A stretch of 64,000 nt of DNA from GCA-016699145 sp964516995 (GTDB lineage: Bacteria; Patescibacteriota; Gracilibacteria; UBA1369; 2-02-FULL-48-14): assembly GCA_964516995.1 (NCBI GenBank), contig CAZFAV010000003.1, positions 1 through 64,000 on the forward strand, written 5' to 3'. The position numbers and the translations under genes were made by a program. A model generated the notes under the pieces. It did not search any database. It worked only from the letters and a program-made list of their open reading frames with translations, and had not been told where the DNA came from. Positions 7,625 through 15,040 of the stretch are shown one piece after another. Every line of letters begins with the position of its first letter. Positions within the stretch are counted from its first letter, which is position 1.

Positions 7625-8927
7625 GACTTTAGAAAAAATCTGCCGATGGGCTTTTATGGGGTTTATTTTAACTTTGCCCTTCCAAACCAATCTTCTCATT
7701 TACCAAACAGATTGGGGGAGAGGTTTTTTGAACCCTTATCTCACCATCGCTCTCACGCTCCCAGAAATCTTCCTAATCCTGGCAGGCTTCCTATTTATTC
7801 TTGTTCAATATAAAAAAAATTGGAAATGGGGTGACACTACTTTTCTTCAGGTAGGCGGACTTATTCTCGCAGTACTCACTATTTCTCTTTTAGTAAGTCC
7901 AAATAAAGACTTTTGGCTGCATTTTTTTATGATAATCAAAGGGGCAGAAGCCATTTTGCTTTACCTTTTAACCACCAACAAAGTACTCAAACAAAATCAA
8001 ATCTTAAAGGTATTGATTGGTGTGATGACAGCAGAAGCCTTGCTGGGCATCTTCCAGGTTTTCTCACAATCGAGTCTGGGCTTAAATCTTTTGGGAGAAC
8101 CTTTAATTTCTGGTGAGACTCCACACTTGGCACGGATCATTTGGGGAAGTTTTACCTGGATTAGGGCCTACGGAACCTTTCCACACCCCAACGTTTTGGG
8201 AGGCTTCTTGGTAGTAAGTTTACTTGCCACCTTTCTTTACCAATCAAAGTATAAATACGAAAAAGAAATTATGTGGGGCATTCAGTTTTTAGGACTCTTG
8301 ATGACCTGCTCACGATCTGCACTACTGGCGTTATCATGTGCTCTCATACTTTTATGTTTTTGGTACAGTAAAAAATTGAAGGCAAAAAATCAGGCGATTT
8401 TGGGAGGTATTTTTAGCCTCTTTATTTTTGAATTAGCTTTACTTTTTTGGTCGCGAGGGACTTTCCCATGGAACGATCCTGCACTTCTAAGCCGTTGGAG
8501 CGGTTACAAAGAAGCTCTAAGTCTTTTTTGGGCGCATCCTTTAGGAGTGGGCTGGAATCATTACACTCTATTCTTGGACGAAGTTACACCCACAGCTTTG
8601 CAGCCTTGGGACTACCAACCGGTGCACAATGTCTACCTTTTAATTTTAGTTGAAACGGGTCTTATAGGTTTTTTTGTGGGCAACCTAGCCCTTATCCTCA
8701 TCGTTCGAAAAATGTGGAGTTTGTCTAAAACACTTTCCACTCCGGATCTAGCGTTTAAAAAAAGGATCTTCGCCCTAATTGGGATTAGTGTTATTTTGAT
8801 AGGCCTATTTGATCACTACTGGATCAGTCTAGAGCAGGGCCGCTTTCTTCTCATTCTCATTTGGGGAATGTTTGCCCATTTCGTTTCAGACCCGCTCCAT
8901 GTTTTACCCGTTAGGAAGGAAGAGTAG
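7605..8927 (+). CDS. O-antigen ligase/polymerase-like membrane protein
   Basis: A 440-residue polytopic membrane protein with about ten to eleven hydrophobic helices, fitting the Wzy_C/WaaL O-antigen ligase family. Family-like landmarks are GTFPHPNVLGGFL (about 192-205), TCSRSALLALS in a membrane helix, the large periplasmic loop with GVGWNHY and QPVHNVYLLILVETGLIG (the conserved His region). It likely joins or polymerises lipid-linked glycan outside the membrane. Start at ATG 7605, overlapping the lipoprotein gene by 20 bases. The 3' end overlaps the convergent fmt gene by 17 bases. With the upstream glycosyltransferase it points to a surface glycan locus. Confidence 0.85.
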   Translation: MFPRLNKTLEKICRWAFMGFILTLPFQTNLLIYQTDWGRGFLNPYLTIALTLPEIFLILAGFLFILVQYKKNWKWGDTTFLQVGGLILAVLTISLLVSPNKDFWLHFFMIIKGAEAILLYLLTTNKVLKQNQILKVLIGVMTAEALLGIFQVFSQSSLGLNLLGEPLISGETPHLARIIWGSFTWIRAYGTFPHPNVLGGFLVVSLLATFLYQSKYKYEKEIMWGIQFLGLLMTCSRSALLALSCALILLCFWYSKKLKAKNQAILGGIFSLFIFELALLFWSRGTFPWNDPALLSRWSGYKEALSLFWAHPLGVGWNHYTLFLDEVTPTALQPWDYQPVHNVYLLILVETGLIGFFVGNLALILIVRKMWSLSKTLSTPDLAFKKRIFALIGISVILIGLFDHYWISLEQGRFLLILIWGMFAHFVSDPLHVLPVRKEE

Positions 8928-9849
8928 AAGTTTTAAAATCAGGAGTTCCTCTCAAAAAGTCGCTTGCACTTAAAGCACTTTTCCCTTCCATTTGTAAACT
9001 TAGAATCTGAACCGCAGAAGTAGTTGTCCCTATCCATATTTTACCTTCTTCTACCAAAACCTGACCGGGCGAAAGCTTTTTCGCTGAAGAATTAAGTTTC
9101 AAAAGTTTGAGCCGCTTTTCTTTAAACCGAGTCCAAAGGCCAGGCCAGGGGGTAAAAGCCTGGTAACGATGGAAAACTTCTTCACCAGTACGATGAAAAT
9201 CTTCAAAAGCTTCTTCTTTATTGATTTTTGAGCAGAGCACTACACCTTTCTCAGTCTGCTCTTGCCACGAAAATTCTGACTCCTTCAGTTTTGCCACAGC
9301 ATCCGGTATCCAGTCCTTGGCATGGCGGGCTACTTCTTCGTAAAGTTGTCCCCCTGTTATTCCAGACGAAAGAGGGAAGGATTTTTGGAAAGCAATCGGT
9401 CCAGCATCCATAGCTTCCACCATTCTCATAAGAGTAATACCTGTTTTAGTGTCACCGTGGAGTAAAGCTGCTTCTAATGGGGAAGGCCCACGGTAGAGAG
9501 GCAGTAGAGAGGGGTGCACGTTGAGGGGCTCGAACAGTGGAAGCTCTAACCAATCTTTAGAAAGCAATTGCCCATAAGCAAAAGTCAGCAAAAAGTCGGG
9601 CCGTGATGATTGAAACTTTTTTAAAAGATCAAAATCCCTTGAAAGTTTTTCTGGCTGAAAAACAGGAACCCCCTTCATTAAAGCCAATTCCTTGGTGGCC
9701 GGGGAAGTGAGTTCTTTCCCTCGTCCTGCAGGCTTATCCGGCTGACAGATAAGTCCAACAACCTTAAAGCGCTCATCCGTGAGCAAAGCCTCAAATAAAG
9801 GGAGAGCAATAGGACTACTGGAGAAAAAAAGGAGACTGGTGGGTTTCAT
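8911..9849 (-). CDS. fmt: Methionyl-tRNA formyltransferase
   Basis: A 312-residue enzyme that formylates initiator Met-tRNA using 10-formyl-THF. The N-terminal formyltransferase fold has ICQPDKPAGRGKEL (tRNA acceptor loop), the catalytic NVHPSLLPLYRGPSP with the conserved Asn and His, and AMDAGPI with the catalytic Asp. The usual YRGAAP is YRGPSP here. The C-terminal OB-like domain (about 205-300) is complete. The ATG at 9847-9849 has no ribosome-binding site; a TACAAT-like -10 lies about 21 nt upstream. Presence of fmt indicates conventional formyl-Met initiation, together with 5-formyl-THF cyclo-ligase and glyA further on. Confidence 0.96.
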   Translation of the reverse strand: MKPTSLLFFSSSPIALPLFEALLTDERFKVVGLICQPDKPAGRGKELTSPATKELALMKGVPVFQPEKLSRDFDLLKKFQSSRPDFLLTFAYGQLLSKDWLELPLFEPLNVHPSLLPLYRGPSPLEAALLHGDTKTGITLMRMVEAMDAGPIAFQKSFPLSSGITGGQLYEEVARHAKDWIPDAVAKLKESEFSWQEQTEKGVVLCSKINKEEAFEDFHRTGEEVFHRYQAFTPWPGLWTRFKEKRLKLLKLNSSAKKLSPGQVLVEEGKIWIGTTTSAVQILSLQMEGKSALSASDFLRGTPDFKTSTLPS

Positions 9850-9893
9850 GGAATCTGCTAAACTGCACCTATTGTAACACGCCTCCCTGCACC

Positions 9894-10310
9894 ATGAATG
9901 CTGATTTTCAATCCCAAAAAAAATTTCTCCTCATCCCGCATTATCGGCTACTCACTTGGATTAGCGGTGGAACTCTCGTTGCTTGGACAGCCTGGGGCGT
10001 TGTTTTACTCAAACTGGATCCTTATAGCTCTACCTCACTGGCTTTGACCCTTTTTTTAGTGAGCTTTTTCATCGCCCTCTCTGGAACGTTTACACTACTA
10101 ATGTCATTGATAAAAAAATGGCGAACTCGTGATCAACTGTACATTAAACATATACTCATTTCGCTTCGCCAAGGCATTTTGCTAAGTCTTTGTACCACAC
10201 TCTGCGCGGGGTTGCTTGTGCTGGGCTTTTTGAGAATTTGGAATGGCTTGCTTCTAGTCATCCTTATGATGCTCATCGAATTCTACCTCAGCGGAAAAGA
10301 CGAGCTATAA
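9894..10310 (+). CDS. Small four-helix membrane protein, unknown function
   Basis: A 138-residue integral membrane protein not assigned to a named family. It has about four hydrophobic helices (about 22-40, 48-70, 90-110, 113-131) with a basic loop KKWRTRDQLYIKH between helices two and three. The N-terminus is polar (MNADFQSQKK). The ATG at 9894 comes after CCTCCCTGCACC with no Shine-Dalgarno; an extended -10-like TGCTAAACT lies at 9856-9864. It diverges from fmt and its end overlaps the convergent lepB by six bases. Similar short membrane proteins are common in reduced bacterial genomes, but no function can be proposed. Confidence 0.7.
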   Translation: MNADFQSQKKFLLIPHYRLLTWISGGTLVAWTAWGVVLLKLDPYSSTSLALTLFLVSFFIALSGTFTLLMSLIKKWRTRDQLYIKHILISLRQGILLSLCTTLCAGLLVLGFLRIWNGLLLVILMMLIEFYLSGKDEL

Positions 10311-10976
10311 GTCGTAATCTTGAGCGTAAAGAAATCTAAAGTGTGAGAAGGGGAAAAGTACTACCTTCGCCTCTCCTTGAATATAATCCAAAGTCAAATA
10401 CGGTGAGGTCTCATCGGTGCATCCCAACTGTTGGAAACAACGTCTGGCATCACTACTTTTAGTGCGGTTATCCCCCAAGGCGAAGTACCCGTCTTCAGGG
10501 ACCTCAAAAGTTTGAGAGCTACTTCGATAAGGATACGTATGACCTAAATTATCTTCATTTAAGTAAGGTTCATCCAGTAAAACAAAAGAGCCATTCCCAT
10601 TTTTTAGGTAGATGTACCCATTTTCAATTCTGAGCGTATCGCCGGGCATACCAATTATTCTCTTAATGTAATACTCTCCGGGCTCAGAATAAGGAGCTTG
10701 GAATACAATAATGTCTCCACGATCTAACGACCCGAGAGACCATCCAAAAAGATCCCACGTAGCTAAACGAGAAACTAAAATAAATTCTCCATCACCGTTG
10801 TAACACTCATCATTATAGACATTGAGTGTATCACACATCGAAGGTCCGTGAACACGAAAAGGGGAGAAAATAAAGCTGCGGATCACCACCACCATCAGAA
10901 CAACAACCACCACATCAATCACCAAATCTAGCAAAAAGCGTGTTAGAACAAAATCTCCAGTCGTTTTTTTCTCCAT
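10305..10976 (-). CDS. lepB: Signal peptidase I
   Basis: Type I signal peptidase, a membrane-bound Ser/Lys protease that removes signal peptides from secreted proteins. Starting at ATG 10976 it has 223 residues: one membrane helix (about 12-36), the catalytic Ser in HGPSMCDTL (Ser46), the general-base Lys in YYIKRIIGMPGD (Lys105), and box E GDNRTKSSDAR near 170. The loop between Ser and Lys contains two Cys in an acidic insert (NVYNDECYNGDGE). A longer TTG start at 11027 is possible but would run into the divergent gene start and adds no conserved sequence. The gene tail overlaps the convergent membrane protein gene by six bases. Confidence 0.93.
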   Translation of the reverse strand: MEKKTTGDFVLTRFLLDLVIDVVVVVLMVVVIRSFIFSPFRVHGPSMCDTLNVYNDECYNGDGEFILVSRLATWDLFGWSLGSLDRGDIIVFQAPYSEPGEYYIKRIIGMPGDTLRIENGYIYLKNGNGSFVLLDEPYLNEDNLGHTYPYRSSSQTFEVPEDGYFALGDNRTKSSDARRCFQQLGCTDETSPYLTLDYIQGEAKVVLFPFSHFRFLYAQDYDL

Positions 10977-11027
10977 AAGCGTGTAAAATGTTGATGGAAG
11001 CTTAGCAAGAAAACTCTCCCTCCACAA

Positions 11028-11594
11028 ATGTTCATTGACCGCATTTTCTTCCGGAACCTTCTAGATGAAGGAGAAAAAATCATTTACGTGGCCCACGTCC
11101 ACCCTTTCATCATATATTCCAGTTTATTCAAAGAAGTTTTTTTTGGCTTATTTTTTCCTCTCGGGGGATGGTTACTTTTCCCCCCACTTTGGGGAATTTG
11201 GACGGCATGGGGAGCCATGGGACTCATAGTTTTGTTTTACCAGATCTTCAGCTGGTATATGGACGCCTGGATCGTGACTAATAACGCAGTAATTAATCAG
11301 GAATGGAATTCTCCTTTCGACAACTCTGCCGTCCGTGTGGAATACGGCACCATCGACACTATTACCAGTGAAACTAAGGGATTTTGGGGGCTACTCTTTA
11401 GGTTCGGAAACCTTAGAATTGATAACGTGGGAAGCAGTCCCGTGATCTTGAAAAATGTAGCCCTACCTAAGAAAGTAGAGCGAATTATCATGGAACATCA
11501 GACAAAGTTTGCCCACGACAAAACCCTCCAAGACCACGGTCAGCTCAAAGAACTCCTCACAACACTGTTGCGCTCAAGCCAGAAAAACGGTTAA
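11028..11594 (+). CDS. PH-domain (YdbS/bPH2-like) membrane protein
   Basis: A 188-residue membrane protein. Two closely packed hydrophobic helices (about 25-70) are followed by a bacterial PH-like domain: WIVTNNAVINQEW starts the barrel, and TIDTITSETKGFWGLLFRFGNLRID continues it, as in YdbS/DUF304 proteins. A charged helical tail (about 150-188) follows. The family is widespread, membrane-bound, and of poorly defined function. The ATG at 11028 follows CCCTCCACAA, with no ribosome-binding site. It ends exactly at the base before the gatB start, suggesting cotranscription. Confidence 0.78.
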   Translation: MFIDRIFFRNLLDEGEKIIYVAHVHPFIIYSSLFKEVFFGLFFPLGGWLLFPPLWGIWTAWGAMGLIVLFYQIFSWYMDAWIVTNNAVINQEWNSPFDNSAVRVEYGTIDTITSETKGFWGLLFRFGNLRIDNVGSSPVILKNVALPKKVERIIMEHQTKFAHDKTLQDHGQLKELLTTLLRSSQKNG

Positions 11595-13034
11595 ATGTGG
11601 CGCATGGAACTGGAAGCAATCATCGGACTAGAAATACATGCCGAAATGAACACCAAAACAAAGATGTTCTGTTCGTGCTCCAACGATAATTTTGGAAAAG
11701 TTCCCAACACCAACGTTTGCCCGATCTGTATGGGCTTTCCGGGAATGCTGCCGGTGCCCAACAGGGAAAGCATACGTAAAGGAGCAGTAGCTGCTTTAGC
11801 CTTGCACTGCCAGATTCAACCTCACTCTAAATTTGATCGTAAAAATTACTTTTATCCAGATCTCCCTAGTGGATATCAGATTTCCCAGTATGACGAACCT
11901 ATTTCTAAGAACGGTTGGCTCGAGATTAATGTAGGAGGGGCAAAGAAAAAAATTGGAATTACACGTTTACACTTAGAAAACGATGCTGGAAAACTGACCC
12001 ACGGCACTCAAGGAACACTTCTGGACTTCAATCGTGCTGGTAAGCCCTTGATGGAAATCGTCTCAGAACCAGACATGCGTAACGCTAAAGAAGCCAAAGA
12101 ATATGCAGAAACAGTTCAAAAACTGGTGCGATATTGTAACAGCTCAGATTGTGACATGGAAAAGGGACAGATGCGCTTTGATGCTTCTGTCTCCCTAAGA
12201 CCTAAGGGGGACACTAAACTTTATCCTCGTGCAGAAATCAAAAATCTAAACAGTTTCCGCTCACTCGAATCGGCCATTGAATATGAAATTAAACGACAGG
12301 GCGAGCTCTGGGAAAAGGGAAATCCTCCTACTGGAGAGACCACCGTGGGTTGGGATGAGCTAAAGGGGCAAACCTATCTGATGCGTGAAAAAGAAAGTGC
12401 TGCCGATTATCGTTATTTCCCAGAACCTGATCTCACCCCCATTGATGTATCCGAAGAAGAGCTAGCCGAGTGGACGAAAGAAGTGCCCGAGGCCCCAGGT
12501 GAAAAAATGGACCGCTTTATGAACGACTATGGCATGTCTGAGGCAGAGGCCCGCTTCTTCTCCGACGACGCCACTTTCGCCAAACTTTTTGAAGATATCG
12601 CTACCGTAACAAAAAATCCTAAAGTTTCTGCTTCTTTTGTAGGCACAGTCCTTCCATCCAAGCTCAAAGAGGCCAATAAGACTCTTGCGGAATCAGGACT
12701 CACTGCTGCTCATCTCAGCGAGCTCATCAGCCTTATCGATGCAGGAACCATCTCCAACAACACGGCTAAAACCTCCGTCTTTGACGAAATGCTGGCTAGT
12801 CAAAAAATGCCAAAAACCATCGTGGAAGAGAAAGGTCTAGCTCAAGTCAGCGATACGGGTGCCATCGAAGCTCTTTGTAAAGCCGCTATAGAAGCCAATC
12901 CTGGCCCAGTGGCCGACGTGAAAGCCGGAAAAACAAAGGCTATGGCAGCTCTCGTGGGCTATGTGATGAAGGAATCTAAAGGTCAGGCCAACCCACCCTT
13001 GGTCAATTCCATACTCTCCAAACTTCTGCTATAA
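11595..13034 (+). CDS. gatB: Aspartyl/glutamyl-tRNA amidotransferase subunit B
   Basis: GatB, the kinase-like tRNA-binding subunit of GatCAB, which converts Glu-tRNA(Gln) and Asp-tRNA(Asn) to their amides. At 479 residues it is full length. The start region GLEIHAEMNTKTKMFCSC, the zinc-site cysteines (CSC and CPIC around 25-45), DLPSGYQISQYDEPI, and RADYRYFPEPDL-like sequence (AADYRYFPEPDLTP) all match. The C-terminal helical and tail (YqeY-like) domains are intact, ending in VNSILSKLL. The start may be ATG 11595 or the in-frame ATG three codons later. GatA and GatC are not in the window. Its stop codon is part of the -10 element of the next gene. Confidence 0.97.
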   Translation: MWRMELEAIIGLEIHAEMNTKTKMFCSCSNDNFGKVPNTNVCPICMGFPGMLPVPNRESIRKGAVAALALHCQIQPHSKFDRKNYFYPDLPSGYQISQYDEPISKNGWLEINVGGAKKKIGITRLHLENDAGKLTHGTQGTLLDFNRAGKPLMEIVSEPDMRNAKEAKEYAETVQKLVRYCNSSDCDMEKGQMRFDASVSLRPKGDTKLYPRAEIKNLNSFRSLESAIEYEIKRQGELWEKGNPPTGETTVGWDELKGQTYLMREKESAADYRYFPEPDLTPIDVSEEELAEWTKEVPEAPGEKMDRFMNDYGMSEAEARFFSDDATFAKLFEDIATVTKNPKVSASFVGTVLPSKLKEANKTLAESGLTAAHLSELISLIDAGTISNNTAKTSVFDEMLASQKMPKTIVEEKGLAQVSDTGAIEALCKAAIEANPGPVADVKAGKTKAMAALVGYVMKESKGQANPPLVNSILSKLLL

Positions 13035-13035
13035 T
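13027..13035 (+). promoter_or_regulatory. Extended -10 promoter overlapping the gatB stop codon
   Basis: TGC at 13027-13029 and TATAAT at 13030-13035 span the last gatB codon and its TAA. The downstream ATG is at 13059. Confidence 0.55.
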
Positions 13036-13058
13036 AAGTACAAGTTAACCACCCCGCC

Positions 13059-13316
13059 ATGCAGTCTCTCGATATTCTATATCTCACACTTTCCGTCTGC
13101 ATCACCTTGCTCACAGTCTTTTTGTCTGTGACCTTAGTGTACTTGCTCTTTATTTTGCGAGATGTTGTTAAAGTAACTGATCAAATCAAAGGCCTGGTGG
13201 AGAAGGTAGACACCTACATCACCAAGCCCATTTTAATGACCAAGAGCATCATCGAATTTGTGAGCCCCTTTATTACGGGAGCACAAGAAAAGATGGGGAA
13301 GAGGAAGAGAGATTAG
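13059..13316 (+). CDS. Small single-helix membrane protein, unknown function
   Basis: An 85-residue protein with one long N-terminal membrane helix (about 8-33), then an amphipathic stretch (DVVKVTDQIKGLVEKVDTYI) and a basic C-terminus (KMGKRKRD). The layout resembles DUF948-type small membrane proteins, but the match is not strong enough to name. It has its own TGCTATAAT promoter and an ATG after CCACCCCGCC without a Shine-Dalgarno. Its stop overlaps the stop of the convergent gene within the four bases TTAG. Confidence 0.65.
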   Translation: MQSLDILYLTLSVCITLLTVFLSVTLVYLLFILRDVVKVTDQIKGLVEKVDTYITKPILMTKSIIEFVSPFITGAQEKMGKRKRD

Positions 13317-13603
13317 CGACCCATCCAAGGACCACCATCATTACCAGTCGTTTGAGCGGCAGGTTTTAGTTTAGCCATCAAATCTCTACAACCGGACCTG
13401 CAAGCTTTTCGTGCATCCACAATAGACCCATGCCCCATCTGTTCTAAAGAAGCTGTTTGGCGATCACAAGCGTCCAAAGCACGTTCAGAACCGTCGCAAT
13501 TACACACTCCTTGGCCACTCACTTTTTCAACAAGGGCAACCCTGCTATCCGTATTAGCAAAAAAATAATAACCCGTAGAACCTAGATCTTTTCGTTCTGG
13601 CAT
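13313..13603 (-). CDS. Hypothetical protein with clustered cysteines
   Basis: A short soluble protein, 96 residues from the ATG at 13603. A TTG at 13648 would extend it by 15 residues and overlap the preceding gene by eight bases; the ATG is preferred because a TTGAAT/TTAAAT-like promoter fits just upstream of it. No family is recognised. Cysteines are clustered (VCNCDGSERALDACDR and KACRSGCRD), so it may bind metal or form disulfides, but no signal peptide is visible. It ends with a Gly/Pro/Trp-rich tail. It lies downstream of the WecG/TagA gene on the same strand and shares a TTAG stop overlap with the convergent gene. Confidence 0.5.
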   Translation of the reverse strand: MPERKDLGSTGYYFFANTDSRVALVEKVSGQGVCNCDGSERALDACDRQTASLEQMGHGSIVDARKACRSGCRDLMAKLKPAAQTTGNDGGPWMGR

Positions 13604-13640
13604 AACAATTGCATTAAAATTTAAGCTGTAATTATCAACT

Positions 13641-14396
13641 TCATTCAAAAATAGTCAAGAGCGGAAAAATCACAACAGCTCGCCAAATGCGCCTGACTCG
13701 CCGGAAAGGATTCATGCAAAGTCGCCACAACCACTCTAGGCCTACAACTCGAAAAAGCTTCGGGGCACGGCGCACCTTTCCGGAGTAAAAATCAAAACTA
13801 CCACCCACGGCCATCACATGCTTAAGACCGGGAATTTTCTTTTGATTTGTGGTAATCCAAAGTTCCTGTTTAGGTGCTCCATAGGCCACGAATAAAACCT
13901 GCGGTTTAGCCTGCTTTACCTCCTCAAAAGCTTCTGATGGGTTTGAAGAAGAAGCTCCAACAATCTTTAGTCTAGGATATTTTTTTAGAAAGCAATCAGC
14001 CGTCTTTTGTGCAGATCCGCGACCCCCCAGAAAGAAAACCCTAAATCCATGGACAGCGGCAAAATGCACCACATCGTCCATAAAATCACTGCCATGAATG
14101 ACTTCAGGGAAAATTTTTCTGAAAGGTTTTTTATAAAACAGAAATAAAAATCCAGCAGGAATATAAAGTAGGGGACGTAACCAACGAGGGTACCGGAGAA
14201 GCGTAGAAATGAGTTGAAGACCATGCCCATCTGGGAGCATCAAAGTTCCTTTTGAAAGTGCCCGTTGAAAGATACGATTTCTGTGAGCTTCCAGTAAAAT
14301 TTCAGGGTTAGGTGTGAAAATAATTTGGGACTTTTGAAGCTTCAGTAGAGCTTCTTCATGAGTAATTTCATCAATGTTGACGCCAAAAATCTTCAT
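13641..14396 (-). CDS. WecG/TagA/CpsF family glycosyltransferase
   Basis: A 251-residue GT26-family enzyme that usually transfers N-acetylmannosamine (or a related sugar) onto undecaprenyl-diphosphate-GlcNAc in teichoic acid or surface polysaccharide assembly. Signatures seen: TPNPEILLEAHRN, the catalytic-region LPDGHGL, FFLGGRGSAQKTAD, APKQELWI, and the C-terminal GSFDFYSGKVRRAPKLFR with GLEWLWRL. The C-terminal basic end fits membrane association. The ATG overlaps the stop of the upstream methyltransferase gene as ATGA, so the two share an operon even though their functions differ. No other teichoic acid genes are adjacent. Confidence 0.92.
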   Translation of the reverse strand: MKIFGVNIDEITHEEALLKLQKSQIIFTPNPEILLEAHRNRIFQRALSKGTLMLPDGHGLQLISTLLRYPRWLRPLLYIPAGFLFLFYKKPFRKIFPEVIHGSDFMDDVVHFAAVHGFRVFFLGGRGSAQKTADCFLKKYPRLKIVGASSSNPSEAFEEVKQAKPQVLFVAYGAPKQELWITTNQKKIPGLKHVMAVGGSFDFYSGKVRRAPKLFRVVGLEWLWRLCMNPFRRVRRIWRAVVIFPLLTIFE

Positions 14397-15034
14397 GCAC
14401 GAGCAATAGTAACAAAATTGCGTCCATTTTGCTCTCTTAAGATCTCAAAACTCGACTGTTTTAAGAGGCTACGCAGTTCTCGTGGGGTAAAAGCATAGTA
14501 GTAGCGTTTCACGCCATGGTTCCAGGGGATCTCCAAACCCTTAAAGCCGAATTTCGGCCAAAAGAAGTTCTTTAACCACGCCTTCCAAAAGCGCCACTGA
14601 AACAGATTCCAGTTGGTCATGAGTAGTAGACCGTCTTTTTGAAGATGCACATGGGCCCACTTCAGAGCTTTCGTTTGATCGGAAGGCGGTAGGTGATGGA
14701 AGGAAGCCACCATAAAAATCGTATCCCATTTTTTTTTAGTAATGGGTAGGTTTCCCATATCTTCTTTTTTAAAAGTAGCCTTGGGGTGAGCCATGCGAGC
14801 TACCTTTAGGAGTCCTTCCGATTGATCCCAACCCTCATACTTCACATTAAAGGGTTTCAAAAAATCGACGAGTCTTCCATTGCCACAGCCCAGATCCAAA
14901 ACTCTTATTTCTTTTTGGAGATAGGGTAGGAAAAGTTCAAATTCTCTCCAATCTTTTTGCCTGGTTTGAGCAAAAGCTTTAGCAATGGCATCATAGTCCT
15001 GCTTGACCTTTTCTCGGATTCTTCTAGAGTGCAT
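14393..15034 (-). CDS. Trm9/ALKBH8-like tRNA U34 methyltransferase (predicted)
   Basis: A 213-residue class I SAM-dependent methyltransferase. The SAM motif is VLDLGCGNGRL (about 45-55). Beyond a generic methyltransferase it carries the marks of the Trm9/ALKBH8 family: an N-terminal YDAIAKAFAQTRQKDW (residues 14-29, matching the family pattern Y-x-x-IA-x-x-F-x-x-TR-x-x-x-W), the FHHLPPSDQTKAL motif, and near the C-terminus IPWNHG followed by KRYYYAFTPRELRSLL, parallel to the VPW...RYYH.F...EL stretch of Trm9. Those enzymes methylate 5-carboxymethyluridine at tRNA position 34. It lies head to head with elp3, which makes the carboxymethyl group, with six bases between the start codons. The function is inferred from these motifs and the neighbour. 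Confidence 0.8.
   Translation of the reverse strand: MHSRRIREKVKQDYDAIAKAFAQTRQKDWREFELFLPYLQKEIRVLDLGCGNGRLVDFLKPFNVKYEGWDQSEGLLKVARMAHPKATFKKEDMGNLPITKKKWDTIFMVASFHHLPPSDQTKALKWAHVHLQKDGLLLMTNWNLFQWRFWKAWLKNFFWPKFGFKGLEIPWNHGVKRYYYAFTPRELRSLLKQSSFEILREQNGRNFVTIARA
15003..15030 (+). promoter_or_regulatory. Candidate elp3 promoter inside the methyltransferase gene
   Basis: TTGACC at 15003-15008, a 16-base spacer and TAGAGT at 15025-15030. The predicted transcript would begin about 4 nt before the elp3 ATG, so it would be essentially leaderless. Confidence 0.4.
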
Positions 15035-15040
15035 AAAGAT

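Noticed and set aside
10977..11027. TTG start for lepB adding 17 residues
   Set aside because: ATG 10976 gives the usual signal peptidase N-terminus, and the longer form abuts the divergent gene's ATG.
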